Source: Alphaproteobacteria bacterium (lineage in GTDB: Bacteria > Pseudomonadota > Alphaproteobacteria > UBA8366 > Aestuariispiraceae). Taken from it: a stretch of DNA of 64,000 nt. Shown in pieces: positions 1-9,213 of the stretch. The DNA lies in the NCBI GenBank assembly GCA_006844765.1, contig SPJV01000102.1:1-64000 (forward strand), read 5' to 3'. Both the position numbers and the translations under genes were made by a program. Numbering within the stretch: position 1 is the first letter of the stretch; every line of letters begins with the position of its first letter. The notes under the pieces were generated by a model, which was not told the DNA's origin, made no database searches, and saw nothing but the letters and a program-made list of their open reading frames with translations.

Positions 1-658
1 GACCGAGCACACCGAGCCACCAACAGTAATCGCGCCCCCGATAGGCACGCGGCGGCCGATCATGCGCGCCGAGGGAGATTGTTACATCGCGCCCAGCCTT
101 CAATAGCTCATCCGCGATCTGGGCGCCGGATGATCCAGCGCCGACAACCAGTACCGGTCCTTCCGGCAGTTGATCCGGATTTCGATACTGGCTGGAATGG
201 ATCTGCATTACACCGGCATCTTCCGGGACGATGCTTGGCATTAGCGGACGTTGGAAGGGACCGGTTGCGGCAACCAAATAGGTCGCCTCAATCGGGCCAT
301 CTGACGTTTCAACATGAAAACCCGGTCGACCTTCAAGGCGCTTCACCTGGGTCACCGCGACGCCGGTTCGGATCGGCGAATTGATCTTCTTGGAATAGGC
401 GACCAGATAATCCGCAACGCTTTCCTTCGGCGCGAAGGCATCAGGTCCCGTATCGGCGAATTCCATCTCCGGGAAGCGGTCATGCCAGGCGGGGCCGTTC
501 GCAACCAGGGAGTCCCATCGCTCAGACCGCCAACGCTCCGCAATCCGGCTGCGTTCCAATACCAGATGCGGCGTGCCGCTCTTGGTAAGATGCCCACTCA
601 TCGCGAGGCCCGCCTGCCCCGCCCCAATCACGAGCACTTCCGTTTTCTCGACCGACAT
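1..658 (-). CDS. Flavin-containing monooxygenase-like FAD/NAD(P)-binding protein (3' end outside window)
   Basis: The reverse strand reads MSVEKTEVLVIGAGQAGLAM from an ATG at 658 and stays open to the window edge, so about 219 N-terminal residues are seen. The first 20 residues hold a Rossmann FAD motif (GAGQAG). About residues 165-175 hold a second dinucleotide motif (VVGAGSSGAQIA), which is the two-nucleotide-fold layout of flavin-containing and Baeyer-Villiger-type monooxygenases. The stretch AERWRSERWDSL is typical of FMO-like and YUCCA-like proteins. The substrate cannot be inferred. It lies downstream of and on the same strand as the amidase, but 126 bases separate them, so co-transcription is uncertain. 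Confidence 0.8.
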   Translation of the reverse strand, partial: MSVEKTEVLVIGAGQAGLAMSGHLTKSGTPHLVLERSRIAERWRSERWDSLVANGPAWHDRFPEMEFADTGPDAFAPKESVADYLVAYSKKINSPIRTGVAVTQVKRLEGRPGFHVETSDGPIEATYLVAATGPFQRPLMPSIVPEDAGVMQIHSSQYRNPDQLPEGPVLVVGAGSSGAQIADELLKAGRDVTISLGAHDRPPRAYRGRDYCWWLGVLG

Positions 659-784
659 GTCCGATCCCTTTATGACTGACAATCCCATATTCCTGACAGG
701 ACAGCAGTCTAAGCAGGCAGCTATATTAGGAAAAACATTATTTACTTAATCGATGGTTTATAAATTCCTAACATGAGGTTCCGA

Positions 785-2230
785 TTAATCCCATAGCTTG
801 GCGAGCAAACCCGATTGGTGCTGGTTCCAGGGCATCGCCTCTTCCAAACGCGCCGAAAGGGATGTGAGAAGCTCGTCCTGCCCAAAGGCAGCGGCCAGGT
901 GCACACCGACCGGCAAGCCATCGGCGCTCCAATGCAAGGGAAGGGAGACAGCCGGCTGACCGCTGGCATTGAAGGCCGCTGTGAAGGGGGAGTAATCGAA
1001 GACACCACCGGGGCCCATACGATAGTCGACGAAATCATCATTATCCGGCTTGAACCGTCCGACCTCTGCCGGCGGTTCTCCCAATGTAGGGGTGATCAAG
1101 ATATCGAAGTCTTGGAAATGGCGCTCCATATGACGGCCAAAGGCATGGACCGCTCCGACAGCAGCCAGATAATCCGCGCCGGAGATATCTTCGGCGAATA
1201 TCAGCGCACCGCGCGTCACCCCATCCAGTTTGCCATCCAGAAACGCCGGGTCCGTGGAAACGGAATGAACACTCAACGCCGTGCCACAGGCAACAATCTT
1301 CGTCCAGGCCGCCATCATCGGCTCAACATCGATCCGCCCGTCGAGCGGGGCCACATCATGCCCCATCTCTTCCAGGACCGTCGCGGTCCGGGCAACGGCT
1401 TCCCGGCACTCGGGATGCAAGGCTGCCCCGGTGAAGGCGGTATCCAGGATGCGCACGCGAAGCCGTCCAGGGTCTTTTTCCATCGCCGCGACATAGCCGT
1501 CACCAAGCGGTGGCGCCCAGTATGGCGCGCCAAGATCGGGGCCACTGCAGGCATCCAACAGCGCTGCCGTATCGCGAAGACTGCGGGTCAAAACGCCGTC
1601 GATGGCCATGCCGGCCCAGCCTTCCCCTGCCCCCGGTCCATCGGGAAGGCGGGCCCTGGTCGGTTTGAACCCCACCAACCCGCAGCTTGAAGCCGGAATT
1701 CGAACTGACCCACCACCATCAGAGCCATGGGCCGCCGGCAGAATACCGGCCGCAACGACGGCGCCGGCACCGCCGGAAGATCCGCCGGACGTGTGGTTCG
1801 TATTCCAAGGGTTGCGGGTAGGCCCGCCATAGACACCAGCTTCCGACACCGGCCCGATACCAAGCTCGGGAGATGCCGTGCGTCCGAAGGGGACCAAGCC
1901 ACTATCCCGAAACCGAATATAAATCTCAGAATCATATGTGTGTTGTGAGTTCGCGAAGAGGCGGGAGCCATTATTGGTCGGGTAGTCTACGGCCTCTGCC
2001 CCCAGATCCTTCAGCAGAAAGGGAACCCCTCGAAACGGACCGTCAGGCAATCCGTCCTCTATCGCCGCGCGCGCCGGCGCTTCCGACAGAACAGTCACGG
2101 CATTCAGATCCCCGTTTAAGACCTCCACCCGACGCAAAGCCTCGTCCAGCAACTCGGCGGCAGAAACCTCGCCCTTCGCGACCAGCGCCGCCAAGCCTGT
2201 TGCATCATATTTGTGAAAGTCCGTTTTCAT
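785..2230 (-). CDS. Amidase signature family amidohydrolase
   Basis: This 481-residue protein has the full amidase-signature triad. The catalytic lysine is K74 in FLLKDL, the cis-serine lies in TSGGSSGG (about S151), and the nucleophile is S175 in GGGSVRIPAS. The 24-residue gap between the serines matches GatA-like enzymes. It should hydrolyse a carboxamide to acid and ammonia in the cytoplasm. It is not a GatCAB subunit by context, because no gatB or gatC is nearby. It is divergent from an acyl-CoA ligase gene 83 bases away, so amide hydrolysis followed by CoA activation of the released acid is a reasonable inference. Confidence 0.88.
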   Translation of the reverse strand: MKTDFHKYDATGLAALVAKGEVSAAELLDEALRRVEVLNGDLNAVTVLSEAPARAAIEDGLPDGPFRGVPFLLKDLGAEAVDYPTNNGSRLFANSQHTYDSEIYIRFRDSGLVPFGRTASPELGIGPVSEAGVYGGPTRNPWNTNHTSGGSSGGAGAVVAAGILPAAHGSDGGGSVRIPASSCGLVGFKPTRARLPDGPGAGEGWAGMAIDGVLTRSLRDTAALLDACSGPDLGAPYWAPPLGDGYVAAMEKDPGRLRVRILDTAFTGAALHPECREAVARTATVLEEMGHDVAPLDGRIDVEPMMAAWTKIVACGTALSVHSVSTDPAFLDGKLDGVTRGALIFAEDISGADYLAAVGAVHAFGRHMERHFQDFDILITPTLGEPPAEVGRFKPDNDDFVDYRMGPGGVFDYSPFTAAFNASGQPAVSLPLHWSADGLPVGVHLAAAFGQDELLTSLSARLEEAMPWNQHQSGLLAKLWD

Positions 2231-2313
2231 CGCCTGACACTCCCCTGGCTGATCGCTGTGTGGAACGAAGAATGGTCCGTTCTATATGACTGTGTAAATA
2301 GCCCTGTAAGGAT
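2231..2313. promoter_or_regulatory. Divergent promoter region between amidase and acyl-CoA ligase
   Basis: Only 83 bases separate the two divergent start codons, so promoters and any shared operator must lie here. An inverted repeat with five-base arms (GAACG at 2263-2267, CGTTC at 2278-2282) is centred in it and could be a repressor site. A purine-rich GTAAGGAT lies just upstream of the ligase ATG at 2314. The arms are short and the operator role is a guess. Confidence 0.4.
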
Positions 2314-3912
2314 ATGGTCGACCGGCCTGCGCGAGGTCTGGCGAGGACGGGGGAAATCGGCAACACTACTTGGATGCGACGGATACATGACATTCTGGAC
2401 AACGGGGCTACACAGACGCCCGGCGCCACCGCCATTCGAGATTCCGACGGGGCGTGCCTGACATATCGCGACCTTGCAGATGCCAGTAAGGAGGCAGCTC
2501 AACTCCTCCACGCGCAAGGCGTTCAGGCCGGCGACCGCGTGCTTCTGGCAGCAGAGAATTCTGCAACATTGGCTGCCTTTCTATTTGCCGTCTCTCGCCT
2601 GGATGCCTGGGCCATTCCGGTCAATGCTCGGGTGAGTGCCGGCGAAATCGCGCATGTGACCGACCACGCCCAACCGCGCGCCCTCGTCTTCACCCATGCG
2701 ATTTCAGAGAACGCGGATAGCCATGCGGATGACTATGACGCAACCGCCCACGAAGGTGCTTTCGGCGCCGTTCGGATTGCCGTCCGAAACGAGGCGACGC
2801 CTGAGCTTGTCTTTGAGAACGCTGTAGATCAGGTCTCTGCCTTGATCTACACGACCGGGACAACGGGGAACCCGAAGGGGGTGATGCTAACCCACCACAA
2901 CCTGATCATGGCGGCAACGAATTCCCGCGATATCCGGGGGGTAACGCCAACGGATACCATGCTCTGTGTCGTACCGATCACGCATATTTTCGGATTGAGC
3001 TCGGCCTTCCTTGCGGCGCTTCTGGCAGGCGGCACCGCCCGCTTCATTCGCCGCTTCGATCCGGCAGAGGTCTTCCAGGCGTTCGCCGAAGATGTCAGCA
3101 CCATGCCCGCTGTTCCGCAGATCTATGCCTTGTTGATGGAATATGCGGAAGCCCAAGGATGGCAAAGCGCGCCAGCGCCGTATCTGCGGTATATTTCTGC
3201 CGGCGGCGCCCCCTTAGATGCCGCCTGGAAACGCAAGGTGGAAGCGTTCTTCGGCACGACCCTGCATAATGGCTATGGCATGACAGAGGCATCACCGGGT
3301 ATCTGCACGACCCGGATCGATAACCCGCGCGACGACATTGCCTGTGGCATACCGGTCGATGGCCTGACCTTGCGGCTGGCACCGCCCCCTGGCTCTGAAG
3401 ATGGGACGAGCAAAGATGAGACGGGCGAAGATGGGGTGGGAGAGATCGTCATTCGCGGCCCTACGATCATGAAAGGCTACTATAAAAATCCCGAAGCGAC
3501 CGCCGAAGTTCTGGATGCAGAAGGATGGCTGCGCACGGGCGATCTGGGGCGCCTGACCGACGATGGGGCCCTGATGGTGGTCGGGCGCTGTAAGGAGCTG
3601 ATTATCCGATCCGGCTTCAATGTTTACCCGCCCGAGGTTGAATCAGCCCTGACAGAACACCCGGATATCTCCATCGCTGCCGTGGTCGGGCGGCAAATTT
3701 CCGGCGGCAATGAAGAAATCATCGCCTTCGTCCAAAGCCAGCCTGGCAGTGCGCTCACATCAGAGACCCTGGATCATCACCTTTCGACCCGTGTTGCCCC
3801 CTATAAGCGCCCCAGCCGTTACGTCATCGCCGATGCCTTGCCCGCCGCCACGACAGGTAAGATTTTGAAGCACAAGCTCCTCAGCCATTTTGCGGGCGCC
3901 CTCAACGATTAA
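2314..3912 (+). CDS. AMP-forming acyl-CoA synthetase (ANL superfamily)
   Basis: It activates a carboxylic acid to its acyl-CoA through an acyl-adenylate. The ANL motifs appear in order: YTTGTTGNPKG (P-loop), NGYGMTEASPG, GWLRTGDLG, GRCKELIIRSGFNVYPPEVE (hinge and A8 region), and the C-terminal TGKILK with the catalytic lysine. The length of 532 residues is usual for medium or long-chain ligases. The ATG at 2314 is preceded by AAGGAT. An alternative ATG at 2374 gives the more typical N-terminus MRRIHDILD but has a poorly spaced ribosome site. It probably feeds the reverse-strand acyl-CoA dehydrogenase cluster next to it. Confidence 0.9.
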   Translation: MVDRPARGLARTGEIGNTTWMRRIHDILDNGATQTPGATAIRDSDGACLTYRDLADASKEAAQLLHAQGVQAGDRVLLAAENSATLAAFLFAVSRLDAWAIPVNARVSAGEIAHVTDHAQPRALVFTHAISENADSHADDYDATAHEGAFGAVRIAVRNEATPELVFENAVDQVSALIYTTGTTGNPKGVMLTHHNLIMAATNSRDIRGVTPTDTMLCVVPITHIFGLSSAFLAALLAGGTARFIRRFDPAEVFQAFAEDVSTMPAVPQIYALLMEYAEAQGWQSAPAPYLRYISAGGAPLDAAWKRKVEAFFGTTLHNGYGMTEASPGICTTRIDNPRDDIACGIPVDGLTLRLAPPPGSEDGTSKDETGEDGVGEIVIRGPTIMKGYYKNPEATAEVLDAEGWLRTGDLGRLTDDGALMVVGRCKELIIRSGFNVYPPEVESALTEHPDISIAAVVGRQISGGNEEIIAFVQSQPGSALTSETLDHHLSTRVAPYKRPSRYVIADALPAATTGKILKHKLLSHFAGALND

Positions 3913-3938
3913 CATCACCGGATTTCTGTAGAAGCAGG

Positions 3939-3958
3939 CCCCAATTATCAATTCGGGG
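3939..3958. terminator. Hairpin between convergent genes
   Basis: CCCC-AATT and AATT-CGGGG face each other around a three-base loop, between the acyl-CoA ligase and the convergent thioesterase and overlapping the stop codon of the latter. No long T-run follows on either strand, so intrinsic termination is only suggested by position. Confidence 0.3.
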
Positions 3959-4337
3959 ACCCTGTGATAATTCGGAACACGCCGGTCGCGCTGGCAAGCA
4001 AGGTACCGTCTTCTCGATGCAGCTCTGCTGTCATGTGGCGTAGTTTCTTTCCGCCGCCGGTTTGCGACGCCGTTGCCACCAGGTGGTCCCCCAGATTGGC
4101 AGCCGCGATATAGGCGATGTTCAGGGAAACCGTCGCCATGCCATCCGGATGATTGGGGCCGAGATCAAGCCGCCCCTGCTGCCCGCAGGCAACATCCAGA
4201 AGAACCGCCGTCATGCCCCCATGCAGATTGCCGCGCCGATTGGCGTGACAAGGTTCCACCGTCAGCAGAACACGGACTTTCGGCCCCTCGACAACGACAT
4301 CATAGCCGATCAGGTCCGGTACACTGGTAATTGTCAT
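3948..4337 (-). CDS. PaaI/hotdog-fold acyl-CoA thioesterase
   Basis: A 129-residue single hotdog domain. The segment NRRGNLHGGMTAVLLDVACG matches the PaaI-type thioesterase core (HGG, then D on the long helix). GMATVSLNIAYIAAA is the expected beta strand. It would hydrolyse acyl-CoA thioesters. The chosen ATG at 4337 overlaps the acyl-CoA dehydrogenase stop as ATGA, so it is translationally coupled. The frame continues upstream to 4541, but that stretch overlaps the dehydrogenase and does not look like a hotdog N-terminus. Confidence 0.82.
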   Translation of the reverse strand: MTITSVPDLIGYDVVVEGPKVRVLLTVEPCHANRRGNLHGGMTAVLLDVACGQQGRLDLGPNHPDGMATVSLNIAYIAAANLGDHLVATASQTGGGKKLRHMTAELHREDGTLLASATGVFRIITGSPN

Positions 4338-5473
4338 TCTCCACCCTTCGACAGATTGGCAACGCGCAACAGGTGATGGTCTGCATCGCCCAACATATGA
4401 TCGATCATCACCAGCCGTTTGGCATAATGGCCGACCGCATAGTCCCAGGTCATCCCGATACCACCATGCATCTGGATCACCTCTTCCGCCACCATCTGCC
4501 CATTGCGTCCGGCACAGACTTTGACAGCAGACAGCGCCCATTCTCTTTCCTGCCGGTCGTCGCTGCCGAAGCGGCTGGCCGCGTTGATAAGGGAAGAGCG
4601 TGTCTGGCTGATTTCAATCAGCACATCCGCCAGACGGTGCTGCAGCGCCTGGAAGCTGCCGATTGTCTTGCCGAACTGACTGCGTGTCTTGAAGTATTCC
4701 ACGGTCAGGTCAGCCGATACGTCCATCGCCCCCAGCGCTTCCGCCGACAACGCCAGCAAACCGGCACCAATTGCGCGCTCCAGCATCGCGTAACCAGAAC
4801 CCTCTCCGGCAAGCAGAGCATCCGCATCGACCGTCACCGCCTCCAAAGCGATCTCTGCTGCATGCATACCATCGACGGTCGGATAGCCTCTGATCGACAA
4901 TCCATCGGCATTAGCAGGGATCAGGAAAAGGCCGATACCCGCCTCCTGCGTCACCTCCCCAGATATCCGGGCGGAGACGATCAGCCAGTCCGCGCTATCG
5001 CCGGCGAGCACAACAGACTTTGCACCACTGATCACCCATCCACTGCCATCAGGATTGTGTTTCGCCTCGGTAGTGACGCGGGCGAGGTCGTAGCGGCTAT
5101 CCGCTTCCTCATGCGCTAAGGCGAGAATGGTTTCCTCGGCGATCAGACCAGCCAATTGCGGGCAATCCGATCTGGTTTCGGCAAGAACAGTGCCCGCCAA
5201 CAAGGCGGCCAGGAATGGCTCCACGACCAAGCCACGACCAAGTTCCTCAAACAGCACGGCGATATCCGCCCCCGCACCGCCATAGCCACCAGCGCTTTCC
5301 GGGAACAACGCGCCGATCAGACCAAGCTCCGCAAACGCCTGCCAGCGTTCTCTGGAGAAACCTTCCGGCAAAGCTGCCGCCGTATGGCGCCCATTCAGGT
5401 CGTAATTGTCCGCAATATAACGACGGACCATTTCGGCCAGCAATTTGCGTTCTTCGGTATGCTCGAAATCCAT
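4334..5473 (-). CDS. Acyl-CoA dehydrogenase (small-subunit type)
   Basis: 379 residues with an acyl-CoA dehydrogenase N-terminal helical region (ELGLIGALFPESAGGYGG), a middle beta domain, and a C-terminal FAD-binding region (SQFGKTIGSFQALQHRLADV, then MHGGIGMTWDYAVGHYAKR). The sequence resembles the smaller, more diverged partner of paired dehydrogenases such as those of pimeloyl-CoA degradation. The start is four bases from the end of the next dehydrogenase gene, and the stop overlaps the thioesterase start. A heteromeric enzyme with the 5477-6670 product is an inference from this pairing. The C-terminus lacks the usual glutamate-containing motif in clear form. Confidence 0.88.
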   Translation of the reverse strand: MDFEHTEERKLLAEMVRRYIADNYDLNGRHTAAALPEGFSRERWQAFAELGLIGALFPESAGGYGGAGADIAVLFEELGRGLVVEPFLAALLAGTVLAETRSDCPQLAGLIAEETILALAHEEADSRYDLARVTTEAKHNPDGSGWVISGAKSVVLAGDSADWLIVSARISGEVTQEAGIGLFLIPANADGLSIRGYPTVDGMHAAEIALEAVTVDADALLAGEGSGYAMLERAIGAGLLALSAEALGAMDVSADLTVEYFKTRSQFGKTIGSFQALQHRLADVLIEISQTRSSLINAASRFGSDDRQEREWALSAVKVCAGRNGQMVAEEVIQMHGGIGMTWDYAVGHYAKRLVMIDHMLGDADHHLLRVANLSKGGE

Positions 5474-5476
5474 TTC

Positions 5477-6670
5477 TCAGAGCCCCAGTGACTTGGCGAT
5501 CAGATTGCGTTGGATCTCGTTCGACCCGCCATAGATCGACATCTTCCGAAGATTGAAATACTGCGAAGACACGGCATTCGCGCCTTCCGGTCCCACCGCT
5601 TCCACATTGCTGCCGGGATCAAGCGCTTCGGTCACATAAGGCATGGCCATAGGTCCCAACGCCTTGCGGGCCAGGTTAGATATCTCTTGGCGGATCAAGG
5701 TGCCCTTCACCTTCAGCATCGACGCTTCAATACCGGGTGAGTTTCCATCTCGCGCTGCAACAATGGCCCGCATGCTGGTGGTCCTGAGCGCATCAAGCTC
5801 AATCTCCGTCATCGCAATACGGGAGGCGAAAAGCGGATCTTCAATCAGTGGACGCCCGCCCTTCATCTGCCGTCGCGCAACGGATTTCAGATTGCTTAAG
5901 GCCTGGGTGGCAAACGCGATGCCGGCAATCCCCGTGCGTTCATGCCCAAGGAGGTATTTCGCATAGGTCCAGCCCTTGTTTTCTTCGCCAACCCTGTTCG
6001 CGACGGGGACCCGCACGTCATCGAAGAAAACCTCATTCACCTCATGCTCGCCATCGATGGTGATGATTGGGCGGACCTCAATCCCCGGCGTCGCCATATC
6101 GATCAGCAGGAAGGATATCCCTTCTTGAGGTTTGCCATCCTGTTTGGTCCGGACCAGGCAGAAAATCATGTTTGCGTGGTGACCCAGCGTCGTCCAGGTC
6201 TTCTGGCCGGTGACGATATACTCATCCCCATCCCGCACCGCCCGCGTTCGGAGGGACGCGAGATCAGAGCCCGACCCAGGTTCCGAATACCCCTGACACC
6301 ACCAATCCGACCCATCCAGGATGCGCGGCAGATAGCGCTGTTTCTGTTCCTCCGTGCCGAATTTGATCAGCACTGGGGCCAGCATGGTGACCGCGAAAGG
6401 AACGATACGGGGTGCCCCGGCACGGACATACTCTTCTTCAAAGATATAGCGCTGAACGGGATCCCAATCGGTGCCGCCATATTCCACGGGCCAAGCTGGG
6501 GCCAACCAGCCTTGTCGGGACAGGATGGCGTGCCAGCTCTCATGATCCGCTTTTGAAAGACGCTTCCCGCCCCTTACCTTCGCAGCAAGGTCAGACGGCA
6601 CGGACGTTTCCATAAAGGCCCGCACCTCGGCACGGAAGGCATTCTCTTCTTCGGAGTAGTTCAGGTCCAT
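5477..6670 (-). CDS. Acyl-CoA dehydrogenase (large-subunit type)
   Basis: The product is 397 residues when read from the ATG at 6670, which has a GGGAG ribosome site. The frame is open to 6703, but the extra residues do not fit the family. Motifs include WCQGYSEPGSGSDLASLRTRA, the classical FAD and substrate loop, and the C-terminal YGGSNEIQRNLIAKSLGL that ends most of these enzymes. It should introduce an alpha-beta double bond into an acyl-CoA, passing electrons to electron-transfer flavoprotein. It is first of three tightly packed genes with the small dehydrogenase and thioesterase. Confidence 0.92.
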   Translation of the reverse strand: MDLNYSEEENAFRAEVRAFMETSVPSDLAAKVRGGKRLSKADHESWHAILSRQGWLAPAWPVEYGGTDWDPVQRYIFEEEYVRAGAPRIVPFAVTMLAPVLIKFGTEEQKQRYLPRILDGSDWWCQGYSEPGSGSDLASLRTRAVRDGDEYIVTGQKTWTTLGHHANMIFCLVRTKQDGKPQEGISFLLIDMATPGIEVRPIITIDGEHEVNEVFFDDVRVPVANRVGEENKGWTYAKYLLGHERTGIAGIAFATQALSNLKSVARRQMKGGRPLIEDPLFASRIAMTEIELDALRTTSMRAIVAARDGNSPGIEASMLKVKGTLIRQEISNLARKALGPMAMPYVTEALDPGSNVEAVGPEGANAVSSQYFNLRKMSIYGGSNEIQRNLIAKSLGL

Positions 6671-6760
6671 CAGGCCGCTCCCAAAACGCGTTTGCCGCAG
6701 CATAACGCTCAGGGAATGCGGATCAACGCCCCTGGTGAAAGGTCCATGACCGAACAGCGC

Positions 6761-7522
6761 CTAATCCAGCAAAATCCCCGTAGACATGAAGCCACCATCC
6801 AGGTTCAGGATATGGCCGTTGACGAAGGCAGCCTCGTCAGAGGCGAGGTAAACGATGGCAGAGGCAACCTCTTCCGGTTTGGCATAACGCTTGATCGGCA
6901 TCTGATCATACCATTTCTGGCGATCTTTCGGACCATGGATTTGCAGGATCATCGGTGTGTCGACCGGGACCGGCGCCACCGCGTTGGTGGTCACCCCGTG
7001 GCGCCCAAGTTCTGCGGCGAGCAAGCGCGTCAGCATATCGACCCCACCCTTGGCGCAGCTATAGGCACCGCGGCCTTCATTCGCGATCTGACCGTTGACG
7101 GAGCTCATGTTAATGATGCGCCCGGCACCTTTCTTTACCATCTGCCGCCCCGCAATTTGGCAGCAGTGGAAAGTACCGGTCAGGTTGATATTGATGATGC
7201 GGTCCCAATCTTCCGGTTTGAAATCGAGAATCGGACAGGCCATTGCAATCGCTGCCGTGGTCACCAGGATATCAAGCCCGCCTTTTTCCTCAAACGCACC
7301 GATCACGGATTCGACCTGATCACGGTCTGCGATGTCGAGCACGACCCAGTCAACCGTCAGCCCTTTATCCGCAAAATCCGCCGCTGTAGCCTCACAGGCT
7401 TCCGCCTTCACATCAGCGATGGTGACCGAAGCGCCTGCCTTGGCCAAACCTTCCGCCGTCGCGACGCCGCAACCTCCGGCTCCGCCTGTGACCAGCGCCA
7501 GTTTCCCCGATAAATCCGCCAT
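6761..7522 (-). CDS. SDR-family NAD(P)-dependent oxidoreductase
   Basis: 253 residues of a classical short-chain dehydrogenase: TGGAGGCG cofactor loop at 12-19, D64 in VLDIAD, Ser about 141, Tyr154 and Lys158 in YSCAK, and LNLDGGF near the C-terminus. An aspartate after strand beta-2 (IADVK) suggests NAD over NADP. The usual NNAG motif reads TTAA at about 89-92, which is unusual. It lies 90 bases upstream of the dehydrogenases on the same strand and probably acts as a 3-hydroxyacyl-CoA-type dehydrogenase in the same pathway; the substrate is inferred. Confidence 0.88.
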   Translation of the reverse strand: MADLSGKLALVTGGAGGCGVATAEGLAKAGASVTIADVKAEACEATAADFADKGLTVDWVVLDIADRDQVESVIGAFEEKGGLDILVTTAAIAMACPILDFKPEDWDRIININLTGTFHCCQIAGRQMVKKGAGRIINMSSVNGQIANEGRGAYSCAKGGVDMLTRLLAAELGRHGVTTNAVAPVPVDTPMILQIHGPKDRQKWYDQMPIKRYAKPEEVASAIVYLASDEAAFVNGHILNLDGGFMSTGILLD

Positions 7523-7557
7523 CTACTGCTCTCCACCTGTTTGCTTTTGATGCGCCC

Positions 7558-9213
7558 TTAGGCACTGACCTTACCGGATGTGACATCCGCTTCTGCCAGT
7601 TCAGCCGGTCGCTCTGTTTCCGGACCGTAGCCGCCGGCTCCCGGTGTCTCTACCGTAATCATCTGATCGGGCCGCAGATCGGATGTCGGGGGTTTTGGTA
7701 CCAGCTTTGTCTCAGTGCCGTCCGCATCGGTGAAAACGAAGCGTCCTGGCTGACCGTCCTGGCCGCCGAACACACCCCAGGGGGCATAGCGGAACCGCTC
7801 CCCGACCCCATTGAAGGAGCAAGTGTGGTCCAAGGGCCTGACCGAACGCCTGATACCCATCCCACCGCGATACTTGCCGCGCCCGCCGGAATCCTCGACC
7901 AGCCCGTATTCTTCGACCAACAGCGGATATTCCAACTCAATCGCTTCGACGGGCAGGTTGGAGGTATTGGTGATGTTGCACTGAACCCCGTCCTTGCCAT
8001 CCTTCGTCGCCCGTGCGCCAAGACCGCCGCCCAGCGTTTCCAGATAGACATAAGCCTCCCCGGAACGGGGATCGACACCGGAAAACACCAGGGTCGTGTT
8101 CGCCCCATTGGACGCGCCAAGCGACTGTTCCGGCGCGGCCTCTTTCAGGGCCCCGAACGCAACGTCGATGATACGCTGACAGGTATTCGCGCGTGCGGCG
8201 ACCGGCGCCGGGGCGACCGCGCTGACCACGGTGCCGTTCGGAGCCGTGACCTCAATCGCATCCAAGAGCCCCTGATTGTTCGGGCATTCAGGATCCAACA
8301 GCGCCTGCACCGCGAAACAGACCGATGCGACAGTCGCGTTCATGGTGACGTTGAAATTGCCGGTCATCTGCGGATCGGTACCGGTGAAGTCAAAGGTGAT
8401 CTTCTCCCCTTCAACCACCGCTTCCATGGCGATCTTGATGTCTTCCGTTCCGCAACCGTCATCATCCATGAAGTCTTCGAACCGGTAGCGGCCATCCGGG
8501 AAACCGGCAATGCCCTGGCGAATACGATGGCCGGTCCGCACAATGATCTGACGGAAGGCATCTTCCACCGCATCGCCCCCGAATTTCTCGATCACCTCGC
8601 CAATCCGGCGATGCCCAAGGCCACAGGAGGCGATCTGAGCGAAATAGTCGCCTTCCCGCTCCCGCGGTACCCGTGCGTTCAGCAGAAGGAGGTCCAGGAT
8701 ATCCTGCTGCAACTCGCCGCGTCGAAACAGGCGGATCAGAGGTATACGCAGGCCTTCCTGATAGATCTCCGTCATGCCGCCAGCCATCGAGCCGGGCGCC
8801 ATGCCTCCCACATCGGCATGGTGCGCGATGTTACAGATGAAGGCGACGATGCGACCATCATGAAAGACGGGACGGGCGAGGTTGATGTCCGGCAGATGCG
8901 TGCCGCCCGCCACATGCGGATCATTGGCAACGAAAAGGTCGCCGTCCTCAATCCCCTGGAAGCCGCCGTCAGGGGCGCCATACCGCGCCCGCAATGTCGC
9001 CGCCATGCCGAGCATGGAAGAGACATGGATGGGCGAGGCCATGGTCTGCGCAACCAACCTGCCCTCGCTATCCAGGATCGCGGTGGAGTGGTCCTTGCGT
9101 TCCTTGATATTGGTCGAATAGGCACTCTTCATCAAAGAGACAAAGGTCTCATCGGTGATGGAGCGCAGTGCGTTTGCAAGGATTTCGACGCGGACGGGAT
9201 CAAGCGGTGTCAT
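7558..9213 (-). CDS. hyuB: Hydantoinase B/oxoprolinase family protein
   Basis: 551 residues matching the HyuB half of N-methylhydantoinase and 5-oxoprolinase. VANDPHVAGGTHLPDI and ICNIAHHADVGGMAPGSM are the metal-binding region of this family, and the C-terminal GGGLGARATKDG and RGGMGIRRSVRPL are conserved. With HyuA it carries out ATP-dependent hydrolysis of a cyclic amide, or in related families carboxylation of ketones. Its ATG overlaps the hyuA stop (ATGA), so the two subunits are translationally coupled. The actual substrate is not visible from sequence. Confidence 0.92.
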   Translation of the reverse strand: MTPLDPVRVEILANALRSITDETFVSLMKSAYSTNIKERKDHSTAILDSEGRLVAQTMASPIHVSSMLGMAATLRARYGAPDGGFQGIEDGDLFVANDPHVAGGTHLPDINLARPVFHDGRIVAFICNIAHHADVGGMAPGSMAGGMTEIYQEGLRIPLIRLFRRGELQQDILDLLLLNARVPREREGDYFAQIASCGLGHRRIGEVIEKFGGDAVEDAFRQIIVRTGHRIRQGIAGFPDGRYRFEDFMDDDGCGTEDIKIAMEAVVEGEKITFDFTGTDPQMTGNFNVTMNATVASVCFAVQALLDPECPNNQGLLDAIEVTAPNGTVVSAVAPAPVAARANTCQRIIDVAFGALKEAAPEQSLGASNGANTTLVFSGVDPRSGEAYVYLETLGGGLGARATKDGKDGVQCNITNTSNLPVEAIELEYPLLVEEYGLVEDSGGRGKYRGGMGIRRSVRPLDHTCSFNGVGERFRYAPWGVFGGQDGQPGRFVFTDADGTETKLVPKPPTSDLRPDQMITVETPGAGGYGPETERPAELAEADVTSGKVSA

